Part shown: positions 5,944-14,291 of the stretch, piece after piece
Position numbering within the stretch: the stretch's first letter is position 1
Layout of the letters: each line of letters starts with the position of its first letter
Source: Robertmurraya massiliosenegalensis JC6
GTDB taxonomy: Bacteria; Bacillota; Bacilli; Bacillales; Cytobacillaceae
DNA: 64,000 nt
NCBI RefSeq assembly: GCF_000311725.1
Contig: NZ_HE978514.1
Span: 275,760-339,759, forward strand
Direction of reading: 5' to 3'
Program-made: the position numbers and the translations under genes
The notes under the pieces: model-generated
Seen by the model: the letters and a program-made list of their open reading frames with translations, nothing else
Told to the model about the DNA's origin: nothing
The model's database searches: none

Positions 5944-7329
5944 TCAATCATTTTTTAAAACTAACTGTGAAATACACTCAACATGTGCCGTCTGAGGAAA
6001 CATGTCCACTGGCTGCATGTATTCAACCTTATATTTTGGCGCTAGGATAGCCATATCCTTTGCTAAAGTAGACGGGTTACAAGAGACATACACAACTTTT
6101 TTCGGTTTTACTTGTAAAATGGTTTTCAAGAGTTGCTGATCCAATCCCGTCCGCGGTGGGTCGACGATCACCACATCAGGTCTCCATCCTTCCTTGACCC
6201 ATTTCGGCATAACTTCTTCCGCTTTTCCAACCACATATTGAGCGTGCTTGATATTATGGCGTTCCGCGTTTTTCTTCGCATCTTCAATTGATTCTCGAAT
6301 GATGTCCATGCCACGGATTTCCCCTGCCTTGTCGGCAATCCATAATCCAATTGTGCCAACACCACAGTAGGCATCAACGACCTTTTCAGAACCGGTTAAC
6401 TTCGCAGCATCTTTCACTTCGTTATAAAGTCTGATTGTTTGTTCAGGATTGAGCTGAAAAAAAGTCCTTGCTGATAGCTCAAATTGAAGGTCACCTAGGG
6501 TCTCTTGAATAAAATCAGCACCTTCTAATGTCACAGAGTCTTCGCCAAAGATAAGGGAAGTCTTTTGACCATTTACGTTTTGGACAATTGACTTTACTTC
6601 TGGAACAGCTTGTTTAATTTTTTGAACAAGCACTTCTTTTTGCGGAAGATTTTTTTGTGCTGTAATTAAGACGATTTGCAGTTCTCCTGTCTGAATCCCC
6701 ACACGAGCGACAATGGTTCGAACCATCCCTTTTCTCGTCTGTTCATTATAAATCGGAATATTTAAATCCTGTAAAATTCGTTTTACCGCTTCTGTCGCCT
6801 TATTTGTAAGCGGGTGCTGGACGACACATTGCTGGATATTGACAAGCTTATGAGAATTGATTCCGTATAGTCCAGCAAGTATTTGTCCATCTCGACTCCC
6901 TACTTGGAATTGACTTTTGTTGCGATAATTCCATGGATCATCCATCCCAATTGTGTCACGAATGTCCAATTGCGCTACTGGTAATTTCGTATGTCGCTCA
7001 AGAGATTGAATCACAATATCTCGCTTTTCTTTCAGCTGCTGATCATAGCGTAAATGCTGAAGCTGACACCCTCCGCACTCCTCATAAACTGGACATGGGG
7101 GCTGAACCCGATAAGGCGATTTCTTCCTGATTTTTTTGATCCGCCCTTCGGCAAACTTTGGTTGTACTTTTGTTGCCTCTACCACAACTTCTTCTCCGGG
7201 CAATGCGCCGGGAACAAACACGACTTGTCGCTTGAAATAACCGACTCCTTCTCCATTAATCCCGAGACGCTTAATCGTCAACGGAAATGTCTGCTTTGGC
7301 TGTATTTTCACCGTTTGTTCTTTTTTCAT
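5944..7329 (-). CDS. rlmCD: 23S rRNA (uracil-5-)-methyltransferase RlmCD, C-terminus replaced by the element
   Basis: SAM-dependent m5U methylation of 23S rRNA. An N-terminal TRAM domain is followed by the Fe-S cysteines [10 protein letters not shown]. Then come the SAM motif [23 protein letters not shown], and the catalytic-cysteine motif Y-V-S-C-N-P-S-T-L. Start chosen at 7329 (M-K-K-E-Q-T, 461 aa), where GGAG is 9 nt upstream; an ATG five codons earlier overlaps that site. The last codons after P-Q-T-A-H-V-E are read from the integrated element ([10 protein letters not shown]) and replace the native V-V-T-E-L-V-L-K-V found at 727-767. The frame and hydrophobic pattern are kept, so the enzyme is probably still active. 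Confidence 0.95.
   Translation of the reverse strand: MKKEQTVKIQPKQTFPLTIKRLGINGEGVGYFKRQVVFVPGALPGEEVVVEATKVQPKFAEGRIKKIRKKSPYRVQPPCPVYEECGGCQLQHLRYDQQLKEKRDIVIQSLERHTKLPVAQLDIRDTIGMDDPWNYRNKSQFQVGSRDGQILAGLYGINSHKLVNIQQCVVQHPLTNKATEAVKRILQDLNIPIYNEQTRKGMVRTIVARVGIQTGELQIVLITAQKNLPQKEVLVQKIKQAVPEVKSIVQNVNGQKTSLIFGEDSVTLEGADFIQETLGDLQFELSARTFFQLNPEQTIRLYNEVKDAAKLTGSEKVVDAYCGVGTIGLWIADKAGEIRGMDIIRESIEDAKKNAERHNIKHAQYVVGKAEEVMPKWVKEGWRPDVVIVDPPRTGLDQQLLKTILQVKPKKVVYVSCNPSTLAKDMAILAPKYKVEYMQPVDMFPQTAHVECISQLVLKND
5965..5987. other. attR: right attachment site inside rlmCD
   Basis: Arm CTGTGAAATACACTCA (5965-5980) followed by core ACATGTG (5981-5987). The arm is the inverted counterpart of the left arm at 768-784. 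Joined end to end, the two arms and one core form a 40-bp near-palindrome with 34 of 40 positions symmetric, centred on a non-palindromic CA/TG dinucleotide. That is the expected attP of a serine integrase. The arm also encodes the last residues of the hybrid RlmCD protein. Confidence 0.8.
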
Positions 7330-7363
7330 GTTGTTCATCTCCATCTATTCGTTCTACAATAAT

Positions 7364-8212
7364 TCACATAGCTTCTTCAATACTTCTCCATAAATAGAGG
7401 GAGGCATAGCTTAAATATGGCTCCCAATCCTTTTTATAAAAGTCGATTTCTTCAAGCGTTGGCTTCCTTTCAAGGTTGTACAGCTTTTTCATCGCATTTT
7501 GCAAGCCTATATCGGCAACTGGAAATAGATTCGGTCTTCCCAATCCGAACATCAGTAGATTTTGCACCGTCCAAGGTCCAACTCCACGTAACGTAATTAA
7601 CTCTTTCATTATATCTTCATCAGATTTATCGTAGAGGTTATTTAATTCAAGCTTCCCTTCCACGATCGCCTGAGCAATTCCAATCACATATTCTGCTTTC
7701 CGTCCGCTAAATTGAAGTTCTCTTAATTGCTCTACTTTTAGACTTGCCACTGTTTCAGGTTGTGGGTAAAAATAAACACCATCCACTTCAAAGCCAAATG
7801 TTTTTACAAACCTTTTTGTTAATGTATGCGCAAAAGATAAATTCAACTGTTGATGGATAATACACTTTAGAAGACAATTATAAGGATCAAAATCCAATAC
7901 AAGGGGAGTGCCTCGATGCTGATCAAAAATCGGCTGAAGATCGGTTGATTGAAAATGTTCATGAATTTCCGTTAATGAGCGATTCCATTGAAAAATGTGC
8001 GTTAATCTTTCCATGATCTCCTCATCCGCCTTTTTGATCTCGAATTCGGGCTCATCTGTTGTACCTACTGCTGTAACTTCAACGACCTTTGGCTCGCTGG
8101 TGAGAAGGAGCGGTACCTTAACGCTCCTTCTCACCTTGTCAATGGAATGAAGCGGATCAAGGGAAAGCCGCTCTAATACCAAATCAAAATTATATGGACC
8201 TGAAAATCGCAT
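7364..8212 (-). CDS. DNA-3-methyladenine glycosylase, AlkA/HhH-GPD type (YfjP-like)
   Basis: Base-excision repair glycosylase of 282 aa. The helix-hairpin-helix L-R-G-V-G-P-W-T-V-Q-N-L-L-M and the catalytic aspartate in F-P-V-A-D-I-G-L are clear, and the N-terminal domain is of the AlkA type. Start set at 8212 (M-R-F-S-G-P-Y), which has AGGTGGG 6 nt upstream; a longer frame to 8308 crosses a terminator-like hairpin. It removes alkylated purines. Next to rlmCD, with no obvious functional link. Confidence 0.9.
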   Translation of the reverse strand: MRFSGPYNFDLVLERLSLDPLHSIDKVRRSVKVPLLLTSEPKVVEVTAVGTTDEPEFEIKKADEEIMERLTHIFQWNRSLTEIHEHFQSTDLQPIFDQHRGTPLVLDFDPYNCLLKCIIHQQLNLSFAHTLTKRFVKTFGFEVDGVYFYPQPETVASLKVEQLRELQFSGRKAEYVIGIAQAIVEGKLELNNLYDKSDEDIMKELITLRGVGPWTVQNLLMFGLGRPNLFPVADIGLQNAMKKLYNLERKPTLEEIDFYKKDWEPYLSYASLYLWRSIEEAM

Positions 8213-8267
8213 GTTAATCCCACCTACATAATTTGCTCGTATTATAGCATTTTTTGAATTAAAATAC

Positions 8268-8295
8268 GAAAAAAGCCCCTCACTAAAGAAGGGCA
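8268..8295 (-). terminator. Terminator or leader hairpin before the alkA-like gene
   Basis: On the minus strand GCCCTTCTTTAGTGAGGGGC is followed by TTTTTTC. It lies 55 bp upstream of the alkA-like start and about 250 bp downstream of pdaA, so it may end pdaA read-through or attenuate alkA. Confidence 0.6.
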
Positions 8296-8545
8296 GCTTA
8301 TCTTCCATAAATTAAAAGGAAAATTTCCTGTTATATCTCAAGTGGTGCTCATTTCGGGGAAAATAAGGGAAGTTTTTCCGCTTACGCATGCGATAATCGC
8401 CTTTCTTCACTTTTTTCAAGTCGATAGGCGGAATTTCTTCCTCTATTTAAGCTATTCCTATGGGTATTCAACATTTAAGCGGAATTTCTCCTTTTATCTC
8501 CATTCAACCATGTCCGTTATAACTCGAAAACGAACGAAAAGACGT
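8296..8545. repeat. Degenerate intergenic repeat related to the 43.4-43.7-kb repeats
   Basis: Non-coding stretch between pdaA and the alkA-like gene. It has repeated pieces such as TTTCCTGTTAT, AAGCGGAATTTCT and GGAAGTTTTTCCGCTTA, alternating on the two strands. The same words occur in the 112-bp duplicated unit at 43.4-43.65 kb. A 76-codon open frame here (8342-8572) consists of this repeat and is not credible as a gene. Confidence 0.55.
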
Positions 8546-9358
8546 TCAATTCTGGTGGGTCTTTTTCTTTGAAAATAACATCGGATTTTTCGTTGATTTT
8601 CTTTTTGTGAGATCGTCTAGACTTTTAAATGTATAACCTTTCTTTTTCAAATCTTGAATCGCCTGTTCCAAAGCATCGGCATTGTCTTTCGAAACGGTAT
8701 GCAGGAGAATAACAGCACCAGGATGAATCTGTCTCATGATGTTATCGTAGGCATATTGCGCTCCTTTTTGTTGATCGATCTTCCAATCAACAAAAGCAAC
8801 GGACCACATGACATGTGTGTACCCTGCTTCTTTTGCTAACTTTAACGTTCGCTCGCTTAAAACTCCTCGTGGCGGACGAAGGTACACCATATTTTTAATC
8901 CCTGTAATTTCTTCCGTCTTTGCACGTACCTTTTCCAGCTCCCTTTTTAAACGGTCATCATCCACCTTTGTTAAATCTGGATGATAATAAGAATGGTTAC
9001 CAATGATGTGACCTTCCTTCGCCATTCTCTTTACTAATTCTGGCTGGCTTTCTAAATAATGACCGGTGACAAAGAAAGTAGCAGGCACTTTTTCACTTTT
9101 TAAAACATCTAGAAATTTTGCTGTATAGCCATTTTCATAGCCATTATCAAAGGTTAAATAAATATCTTTCGTATCCGGATCTCCTTTATAAAAAGCATCA
9201 TATTTATCCAATAGCTCATCTAGCTCTTTACCTGCTTCAGCTGGTTGCTCATCTTTTCCCTTTTTAAAGCCCCATTGAACGGGAGCATTGCTGACACTTG
9301 CAAAAGCTGGTGTCGCAACAAGCAGAAACACGAATAATAACCCTATATATCTTCTCAT
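8546..9358 (-). CDS. pdaA: Delta-lactam-biosynthetic N-acetylmuramic acid deacetylase PdaA
   Basis: Polysaccharide deacetylase (NodB fold) acting on spore cortex muramic acid, needed to make muramic delta-lactam for germination. Signal peptide M-R-R-Y-I-G-L-L-F-V-F-L-L-V-A-T-P-A-F-A (residues 1-20). Motifs: T-F-D-N-G-Y-E-N-G (the D-N variant seen in PdaA), H-S-Y-Y-H-P, L-R-P-P-R-G and L-L-H-T-V. Start at 9358 with AGGAGG 11 nt upstream; 270 aa is the usual PdaA length. Confidence 0.92.
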   Translation of the reverse strand: MRRYIGLLFVFLLVATPAFASVSNAPVQWGFKKGKDEQPAEAGKELDELLDKYDAFYKGDPDTKDIYLTFDNGYENGYTAKFLDVLKSEKVPATFFVTGHYLESQPELVKRMAKEGHIIGNHSYYHPDLTKVDDDRLKRELEKVRAKTEEITGIKNMVYLRPPRGVLSERTLKLAKEAGYTHVMWSVAFVDWKIDQQKGAQYAYDNIMRQIHPGAVILLHTVSKDNADALEQAIQDLKKKGYTFKSLDDLTKRKSTKNPMLFSKKKTHQN

Positions 9359-9434
9359 GAAAAACCGTCCTCCTAACACTTTTTCCTTATTTTTTGTTAG
9401 GAAGGTGGAAAAGATGATTTACAGTTATTAACAT

Positions 9435-10673
9435 TTATTGTGAAACTTTATGTTCTTCTGTCTTCACAATGGTTTGATCATTAAGTTTTTCAAAAATCGG
9501 ATGCATCCAGCAAATTAAATTTGTTATGATCGTCAACATTCCTAATACCGCAAACAAAAGAGGGATCGAAAAGACTTCTGCAAATACACCACCTAAAGCT
9601 GCACCAAATGGAATGCCTGCTTGAGCAAGTAAAATTCGCACAGAAAACACTCTACCTCTCAAATGATCAGGCACTCTTTGTTGATATAAGGTCGTATTGT
9701 TGATATTAAAAATAAACGCAAATAAACCTTGCCCGAAAGAAAAGACGACCGCAACCCAATAATAAGGTGTCCAAGCTAAGCCGAGTAAAAATAGGCCATT
9801 CATAAATAAGGAGCCGAGCATGACCCGCTTTCGATTTTTCGGTTCTTTTAATGTCCCTGTTACTAATGAGCCGCCGACCATTCCTAAAGAAAAAGCAGAA
9901 GTGAAAAGTCCATATTGAAAGGCCGTTCCCCCTAATTCATCGGTGATATACGGTAAAAACATTGGCTGCGCAGCCCCAGAACTGAAATTGATAAACATCA
10001 TCATGACGCCGACCCAGAACAAGACAGGATAAATACGGAAAAATTGGAGCCCTTCTTTAAATTGGACAAACCAGCTTTCTCTTTGCTCCACTTTTTCTTT
10101 TTTCGAACTCGGGTTCATCATTAATAATACGCCCGCAATTCCTAAAGCTGAAATCAGGACAATAAGAACCAATTCTACATGAAAAGCAGAAATCAATATT
10201 CCCCCTAATGTTGGGCCTAATAAAGTCATGAGCTGTCCTGTTCCTTCTAAAATAGAATTCCCTTTTGTTAATTTATCTTTTGGTAAAATGTCCGCAACAT
10301 ACGCCATACTTGCTGGGTAAAATAAAGGTTGCGCTAAACCAATTGCGACCGAAACGAGATACAAATGCCACGATTGCAAAAGACCCAACGGCAATAGAAT
10401 AATCGGAATGAGAAAAACAGCAGCTCGAAACCACTCCGAAAAAATCATCACTTTTTTACGATCCCAGCGATCCAGATAAGGGCCAGCAAACATTTGAATC
10501 ATGATATTTGGCAACATGAACGATAGCCAAATACTCCCCATCGCCATTTTTGATCCAGTCATGTCATAAACTAGCCATGAGATCGAAAACGTTGCAAACG
10601 TGCTCCCTAATCCAGATGCGGCTAACGCCAGCCAAAGAAACACAAATTTCCGATCCAAAAATAACTCCTTCAT
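9435..10673 (-). CDS. MFS efflux transporter (MFS_3/EntS-like)
   Basis: 412 aa with about 12 membrane segments. M-F-A-G-P-Y-L-D-R-W-D-R-K-K-V is the conserved MFS loop 2-3 motif, and the second half repeats it weakly. The family exports drugs or siderophores. It starts 11 bp downstream of an ArsR-type regulator on the same strand, with GGGGGAAGAGGA before the ATG, so the two form an operon under the palindromic operator at 11635-11660. Substrate unknown. Confidence 0.85.
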   Translation of the reverse strand: MKELFLDRKFVFLWLALAASGLGSTFATFSISWLVYDMTGSKMAMGSIWLSFMLPNIMIQMFAGPYLDRWDRKKVMIFSEWFRAAVFLIPIILLPLGLLQSWHLYLVSVAIGLAQPLFYPASMAYVADILPKDKLTKGNSILEGTGQLMTLLGPTLGGILISAFHVELVLIVLISALGIAGVLLMMNPSSKKEKVEQRESWFVQFKEGLQFFRIYPVLFWVGVMMMFINFSSGAAQPMFLPYITDELGGTAFQYGLFTSAFSLGMVGGSLVTGTLKEPKNRKRVMLGSLFMNGLFLLGLAWTPYYWVAVVFSFGQGLFAFIFNINNTTLYQQRVPDHLRGRVFSVRILLAQAGIPFGAALGGVFAEVFSIPLLFAVLGMLTIITNLICWMHPIFEKLNDQTIVKTEEHKVSQ

Positions 10674-10684
10674 TCCTCTTCCCC

Positions 10685-11608
10685 CTACTCCCTATTCGGT
10701 TTTAAAAATTGCTGAAAATCTTCATAAATTCCCTTCAAGCCTTCTTCCCTTAGGCAGAAGCGTTCAGAAGAATCGGGAGACATGATAACTTGAATGAAAC
10801 CAGCTGCCCGCAAAATAACTAAATGATGATGCACAGTACTTTTTGCTAGACCAATGAACTTTACGATGTCTGTAAAACTGCGTTCATGTTGAACAAGATA
10901 TCGAAGAATTTGCAGACGGCTTTTATCTGACAAAGCCACACTCCTTCTCATCAATCTTGGCGAAGGCTCTTCAGTCGTAGGGATTAGATCAACAGGATAA
11001 CCATAAAAATGAATATGTTGATAATGGGAATACGTATTGATCGGACTTGCGTGGTACACAGGATAAAGAACGACCTTCTTTACGTCCGTAAATCCTTTCA
11101 AAAGTAGTCCATTCGTAACTTTCTCGACAAATTCAATTGGGTTCTCAGTGTCTAACTGGTTTAATTTTTGCTTGAAATCCAGTTCTAATGTGGAAAGGAT
11201 GTTGGGGTCTATATGTCGAAAGTATTCTTCATTCCAACTTTGCAATATCTGAAGACTTTTTTGAAAGGTGCCTTGATAGGAAGCTCGTTTATCTTCTGGA
11301 ACATGTAAATGCTTTATGGAGAAATCTATTACTTCATGTTCTTCTGTTCTGAGAAGTTCTTGAATAATTTGCTCAATCGTAAAATTTTTTACTTCCATGC
11401 TAAAAATGTACTCATATAAAAGGCCTAGCCCCTCCTTTTGTTCAGATTCTAAAGCTTCTGCAAACTCTGGAGTAATGGTTTTCTTAATCTCGTTCCTCCA
11501 TTTTGTCCCCAATTCAACCTTTTTATAAAAACTAGGCTGGGTATAGACATGCAAACTATTTAGCAATTCATACACTGGATGAAAACGTAATTCAAGCGAA
11601 AAAGACAT
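10685..11608 (-). CDS. ArsR-family transcriptional regulator with long N-terminal domain
   Basis: 307 aa. The C-terminal winged helix (residues about 222-285: R-L-Q-I-L-R-Y-L-V...S-T-V-H-H-H-L-V-I-L-R-A-A-G-F-I) is an ArsR/HTH_20 domain, preceded by a roughly 200-residue DUF5937-like region. There is no cysteine metal site, so a ligand other than a soft metal is likely. A perfect 9-bp dyad lies about 27 bp upstream of its start and suggests autorepression together with the downstream exporter. Confidence 0.85.
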   Translation of the reverse strand: MSFSLELRFHPVYELLNSLHVYTQPSFYKKVELGTKWRNEIKKTITPEFAEALESEQKEGLGLLYEYIFSMEVKNFTIEQIIQELLRTEEHEVIDFSIKHLHVPEDKRASYQGTFQKSLQILQSWNEEYFRHIDPNILSTLELDFKQKLNQLDTENPIEFVEKVTNGLLLKGFTDVKKVVLYPVYHASPINTYSHYQHIHFYGYPVDLIPTTEEPSPRLMRRSVALSDKSRLQILRYLVQHERSFTDIVKFIGLAKSTVHHHLVILRAAGFIQVIMSPDSSERFCLREEGLKGIYEDFQQFLKPNRE

Positions 11609-11634
11609 ATATTTGTTCGACCCCCATCTAACTA

Positions 11635-11660
11635 ATTAGTTCGATTATAAACGAACTAAT
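11635..11660. promoter_or_regulatory. Palindromic operator of the arsR-MFS operon
   Basis: ATTAGTTCG, 8-nt spacer, CGAACTAAT: a perfect 9-bp inverted repeat 27 bp before the ArsR start. It is probably the site of the regulator encoded by the operon. Confidence 0.65.
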
Positions 11661-11682
11661 CAGAAAAATGCAATATTTTCTC

Positions 11683-11719
11683 AAAAAAAAACAAACGCTC
11701 ATTAAGTACAAGCGTTTGT
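11683..11719 (-). terminator. Terminator of the cueP-like gene
   Basis: On the minus strand ACAAACGCT and AGCGTTTGT form a 9-bp stem, followed by nine T. It lies just past the stop at 11727. Confidence 0.9.
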
Positions 11720-11726
11720 TCGTGGC

Positions 11727-12254
11727 TTAATTCAGTTGCATCGTTGTTATACAAGTCCCATCTTTTTCAAAAGTAGAAAGGTCAGATTCAACGGTTTTAC
11801 CATCATAGGCAATCGTAACAGCATACGTTTTTTTACGTGGTAACCATAAATCGATAAATCCATTCTCTAGGGACGTTATTTTTTCATCTACGATCACATT
11901 TCCATCTTCATCTTCAATGAACACATCAAATTCTTGTTCTACCAATTCTCCTTGACAACCTGTCAAGTTATGATTCATTCAGGGATGGGTGTCATTGATA
12001 TAAGGAGCAATGGATACAAAGAATTCATCCTCTGGGAGGTCATATACCGTTTCTTTATTGTCTTCGTCAGTAACGATCAATTGTGTAGCGGTAATAGACG
12101 CTTTTTCATTCTCAATACTCTTAGTACTATAATCATTTACTAGTTGCTTTATGTCTACCGACTCATTCTCGTTAGAGCTCGTATCATCTCCAGAATTACA
12201 AGCTACTAACAACATGCTGGCAAACAAAATAAGAGTCAAAATTTTGAACTTCAT
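11727..12254 (-). CDS. CueP-family metal-binding lipoprotein with an in-frame UGA
   Basis: One frame from M-K-F-K-I-L-T-L-I-L-F (12254, AGGTGA upstream) to the stop at 11727, interrupted only by TGA at 11979-11981. The N-terminus is a lipoprotein signal with lipobox L-V-A-C. The body has E-D-E-F-F-V-S-I-A-P-Y-I-N-D-T-H-P, then UGA, then M-N-H-N-L-T-G-C-Q-G-E, and ends D-G-T-C-I-T-T-M-Q-L. In CueP relatives the residue after T-H-P is a conserved copper-ligand Cys eight positions before the Cys of L-T-G-C-Q-G. Here UGA occupies exactly that place. It is either a nonsense mutation, a split gene re-initiating at the ATG right after UGA, or a selenocysteine codon. Confidence 0.8.
11951..11967 (-). 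promoter_or_regulatory. Stem-loop 11 nt after the cueP UGA (SECIS-like geometry)
   Basis: CTTGACA, loop GGT, TGTCAAG: a 7-bp stem whose loop begins 18 nt after the UGA and has G at its first position. Published bacterial SECIS models ask for an apical loop about 16-37 nt downstream with a G among its first two bases. The hairpin overlaps the conserved L-T-G-C-Q codons, so it may arise by chance from the protein sequence. Confidence 0.35.
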
Positions 12255-12360
12255 TCTGTCACCTCTCAATAAATTTTCCCTATTATCGTATTATACTATT
12301 TCTCCCACCCTTGAAAATCGATCTCTACGACTTGACACAATATCTTCAACATTTTAAGAC

Positions 12361-12399
12361 AAAAAAATGAAGACCCTTGACATTCATCAGGTCTTCATT
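12361..12399 (-). terminator. Fumarase terminator
   Basis: AATGAAGACC and GGTCTTCATT make a 10-bp stem, followed on the minus strand by TTTTTTT. It lies about 60 bp after the fumarase stop; a shorter T-run on the other side gives weak bidirectional ability. Confidence 0.8.
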
Positions 12400-12457
12400 T
12401 TCCTTTGATTAAGGCCCTTTTCGAAGAAATAAACAGTTCTTACGAAGACTGCCTTTA

Positions 12458-14002
12458 TTAAAATACGCGATCTTTAAATTGAGCTAATTTTTCTAAGGAG
12501 GATTTATCTACATCCTGATGAAGACTGTTTCCGTGAGCATCCATCGTTACAACTGCCGTAAATCCTTCTACTGTTAAATGCCACATTGCTTCTGGAATTC
12601 CAAATTGCATGAGATCAACACCATCGACAGATTTAATACAATCAGCGTAATATTGGGCTGCCCCACCAATGGCATTTAAGTAGACACCACCATGTTCTTC
12701 AAGTGCCGCTAACGTCTTAGGTCCCATTCCACCTTTGCCAATAACCGCACGAATACCGAATTTCTTCATGATGTCCCCTTGATAAGGCTCCTCACGAATA
12801 CTTGTTGTTGGACCTGCAGCTTTAACATGCCAATTTCCGTCTTCATCCTTGAGCATTACTGGACCACAGTGATAAATGATTTGCCCATTTAGATCTACAG
12901 GTGCGTCATTTTCGGATAAATACTTATGAATGGCATCACGACCTGTATACATTCTGCCATCGATACGAACAACATCCCCGACTTTTAATTCACGGATTTG
13001 TTCTTCTGTAATCGGAGCTTTTAGAGTAATTACCTTTGTTTCTGTTTCACTCGTTGCAGCTGTTTCTTTTTCAGCCTCTTGACCAAAATCAATTTTATCT
13101 CCTTCTTGGTAGAGCCATTCATGGATCTCGCCAGTTTCTGGATTGATTTTTACCCCTAGACGACGGAATGCCCAGCAATTATAAGCAACCGATACGAAGA
13201 AACTGGCCGGAATACGATTCATGACACCAATTTTACAACCAAGTAATGTCGTTTCACCACCGAATCCCATCGTTCCAATTCCTAATTCATTGGCATTTTC
13301 CATAATATATTCTTCTAATTTCCGCAAGTCTTCATGTGGGTTCACATCATCATTTGATCGGAAAAGTTGTTCTTTAGCGAGATCGTAGCCAGAAGAACGG
13401 TCTCCCCCAATCCCAACACCAATGAAACCTGCACTACATCCTTGACCTTGTGCTTGATACACTGAATGCATAATACATTTACGAATTCCGTCTAAGTCAC
13501 GTCCTGCACGACCTAATCCATCAAGTTCACAAGGTAAGCTGTATTGAATATTTTTATTTTCACAGCCGCCCCCTTTTAAAATAAGGCGAGCATCAATATA
13601 ATCCTTTTCCCATTGCTCAAATTTGACGACCGGAAGTCCAAGCCCAAGATTATCTCCACTATTCTCCCCTGTTAATGAATCAACTGAGTTCGGTCGAAGC
13701 TTACCATCCTTTGTAGCTTGCGCAATCGCATTTTGGATCGCATTTTTGAGTTCAATTTGGTTGACTCCTACTGGTGTTTTGATTTTGAAAGTTGGCAGTC
13801 CTGTATCTTGGCAAATCGGTGAGACATTATCATCCGCCATTTTTATATTATTAGTTATAGTCGCTAGGCTCATCGCTGCACGAGTTCCTGCGCTCTCCAT
13901 TTCCTTAGCCGCTTTAACCGCACGACGAACGTCCTTAGGCAAGTTTGTGGAAGTTTCAACAACTAACTCATACATACTGTCTTGAAATTTTTCGATGTTC
14001 AT
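12458..14002 (-). CDS. fumA: Class I fumarate hydratase (4Fe-4S, single-chain)
   Basis: 514 aa. Interconverts fumarate and malate in the TCA cycle. The N-terminal Fe-S hydro-lyase alpha part has S-P-I-C-Q-D-T-G-L-P, K-G-G-G-C-E-N-K-N and G-Q-G-C-S-A-G-F-I-G-V-G-I-G-G-D, whose three cysteines are the cluster ligands. A C-terminal beta part (from about residue 330) carries V-G-D-V-V-R-I-D-G-R-M-Y-T-G-R-D-A and G-K-G-G-M-G. Fused alpha-beta length is as in FumA/FumB. The enzyme is oxygen-sensitive and distinct from the FumC type of B. subtilis. Confidence 0.93.
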   Translation of the reverse strand: MNIEKFQDSMYELVVETSTNLPKDVRRAVKAAKEMESAGTRAAMSLATITNNIKMADDNVSPICQDTGLPTFKIKTPVGVNQIELKNAIQNAIAQATKDGKLRPNSVDSLTGENSGDNLGLGLPVVKFEQWEKDYIDARLILKGGGCENKNIQYSLPCELDGLGRAGRDLDGIRKCIMHSVYQAQGQGCSAGFIGVGIGGDRSSGYDLAKEQLFRSNDDVNPHEDLRKLEEYIMENANELGIGTMGFGGETTLLGCKIGVMNRIPASFFVSVAYNCWAFRRLGVKINPETGEIHEWLYQEGDKIDFGQEAEKETAATSETETKVITLKAPITEEQIRELKVGDVVRIDGRMYTGRDAIHKYLSENDAPVDLNGQIIYHCGPVMLKDEDGNWHVKAAGPTTSIREEPYQGDIMKKFGIRAVIGKGGMGPKTLAALEEHGGVYLNAIGGAAQYYADCIKSVDGVDLMQFGIPEAMWHLTVEGFTAVVTMDAHGNSLHQDVDKSSLEKLAQFKDRVF

Positions 14003-14291
14003 CCGTGATTCCCCTTTCCCTTTTTGGAAAACTCTTTCTTTCGTGAAGCGCTGCTACCTTTTTACCCTCAGTTAAAAGTAAACGCTTTAGATTAATCATT
14101 TGCGAATATTTCAATAATTCCTCGGTTTTTATTATACTCCTATCAGCAATTGAAAGAAAGACAAGTGAACCTGATCTTTTTTTGGAAATGGGAAAACTTT
14201 TTTAAGATATTGATGGGGAATTTAGTGATTAAGAAGACAATTTGTAAGGGATTGCAGCTGGAATTGACCCCTCTTTTCATTCTGTGCTCTC
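14003..14291. other. fumA upstream region
   Basis: About 290 bp preceding the palindromic array; contains the fumA promoter region. No gene or clear operator was found; a weak cre-like word was considered and rejected. Confidence 0.4.

Larger units (their letters stand above)
764..5985. mobile_element. 5.2-kb serine-recombinase integrative element in rlmCD
   Basis: It is bounded by a 7-bp direct repeat (761-767 and 5981-5987) and by inverted arm sequences just inside. Contents in order: excisionase-like gene, small hypothetical gene, winged-helix (possible replication) gene, DUF4064 and DUF4352 membrane proteins on the minus strand, a 50-residue ORF, and a large serine recombinase ending 26 bp from the attR arm. 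The distance between matching core dinucleotides is 5220 bp. No capsid, terminase, relaxase or conjugation gene is present, so it looks like a satellite or plasmid-like element that depends on something else for transfer. Boundaries are read directly from the sequence; the biology is inferred. Confidence 0.85.

Noticed and set aside
8342-8572. 76-codon plus-strand frame in the pdaA-alkA gap
   Set aside because: Made of intergenic repeat sequence related to 43.4-43.7 kb and without a ribosome-binding site.
14070-14095. Catabolite-responsive (cre) site before fumA
   Set aside because: AAGTAAACGCTTTAGA matches the central CG region but misses several consensus positions at both ends on either strand.
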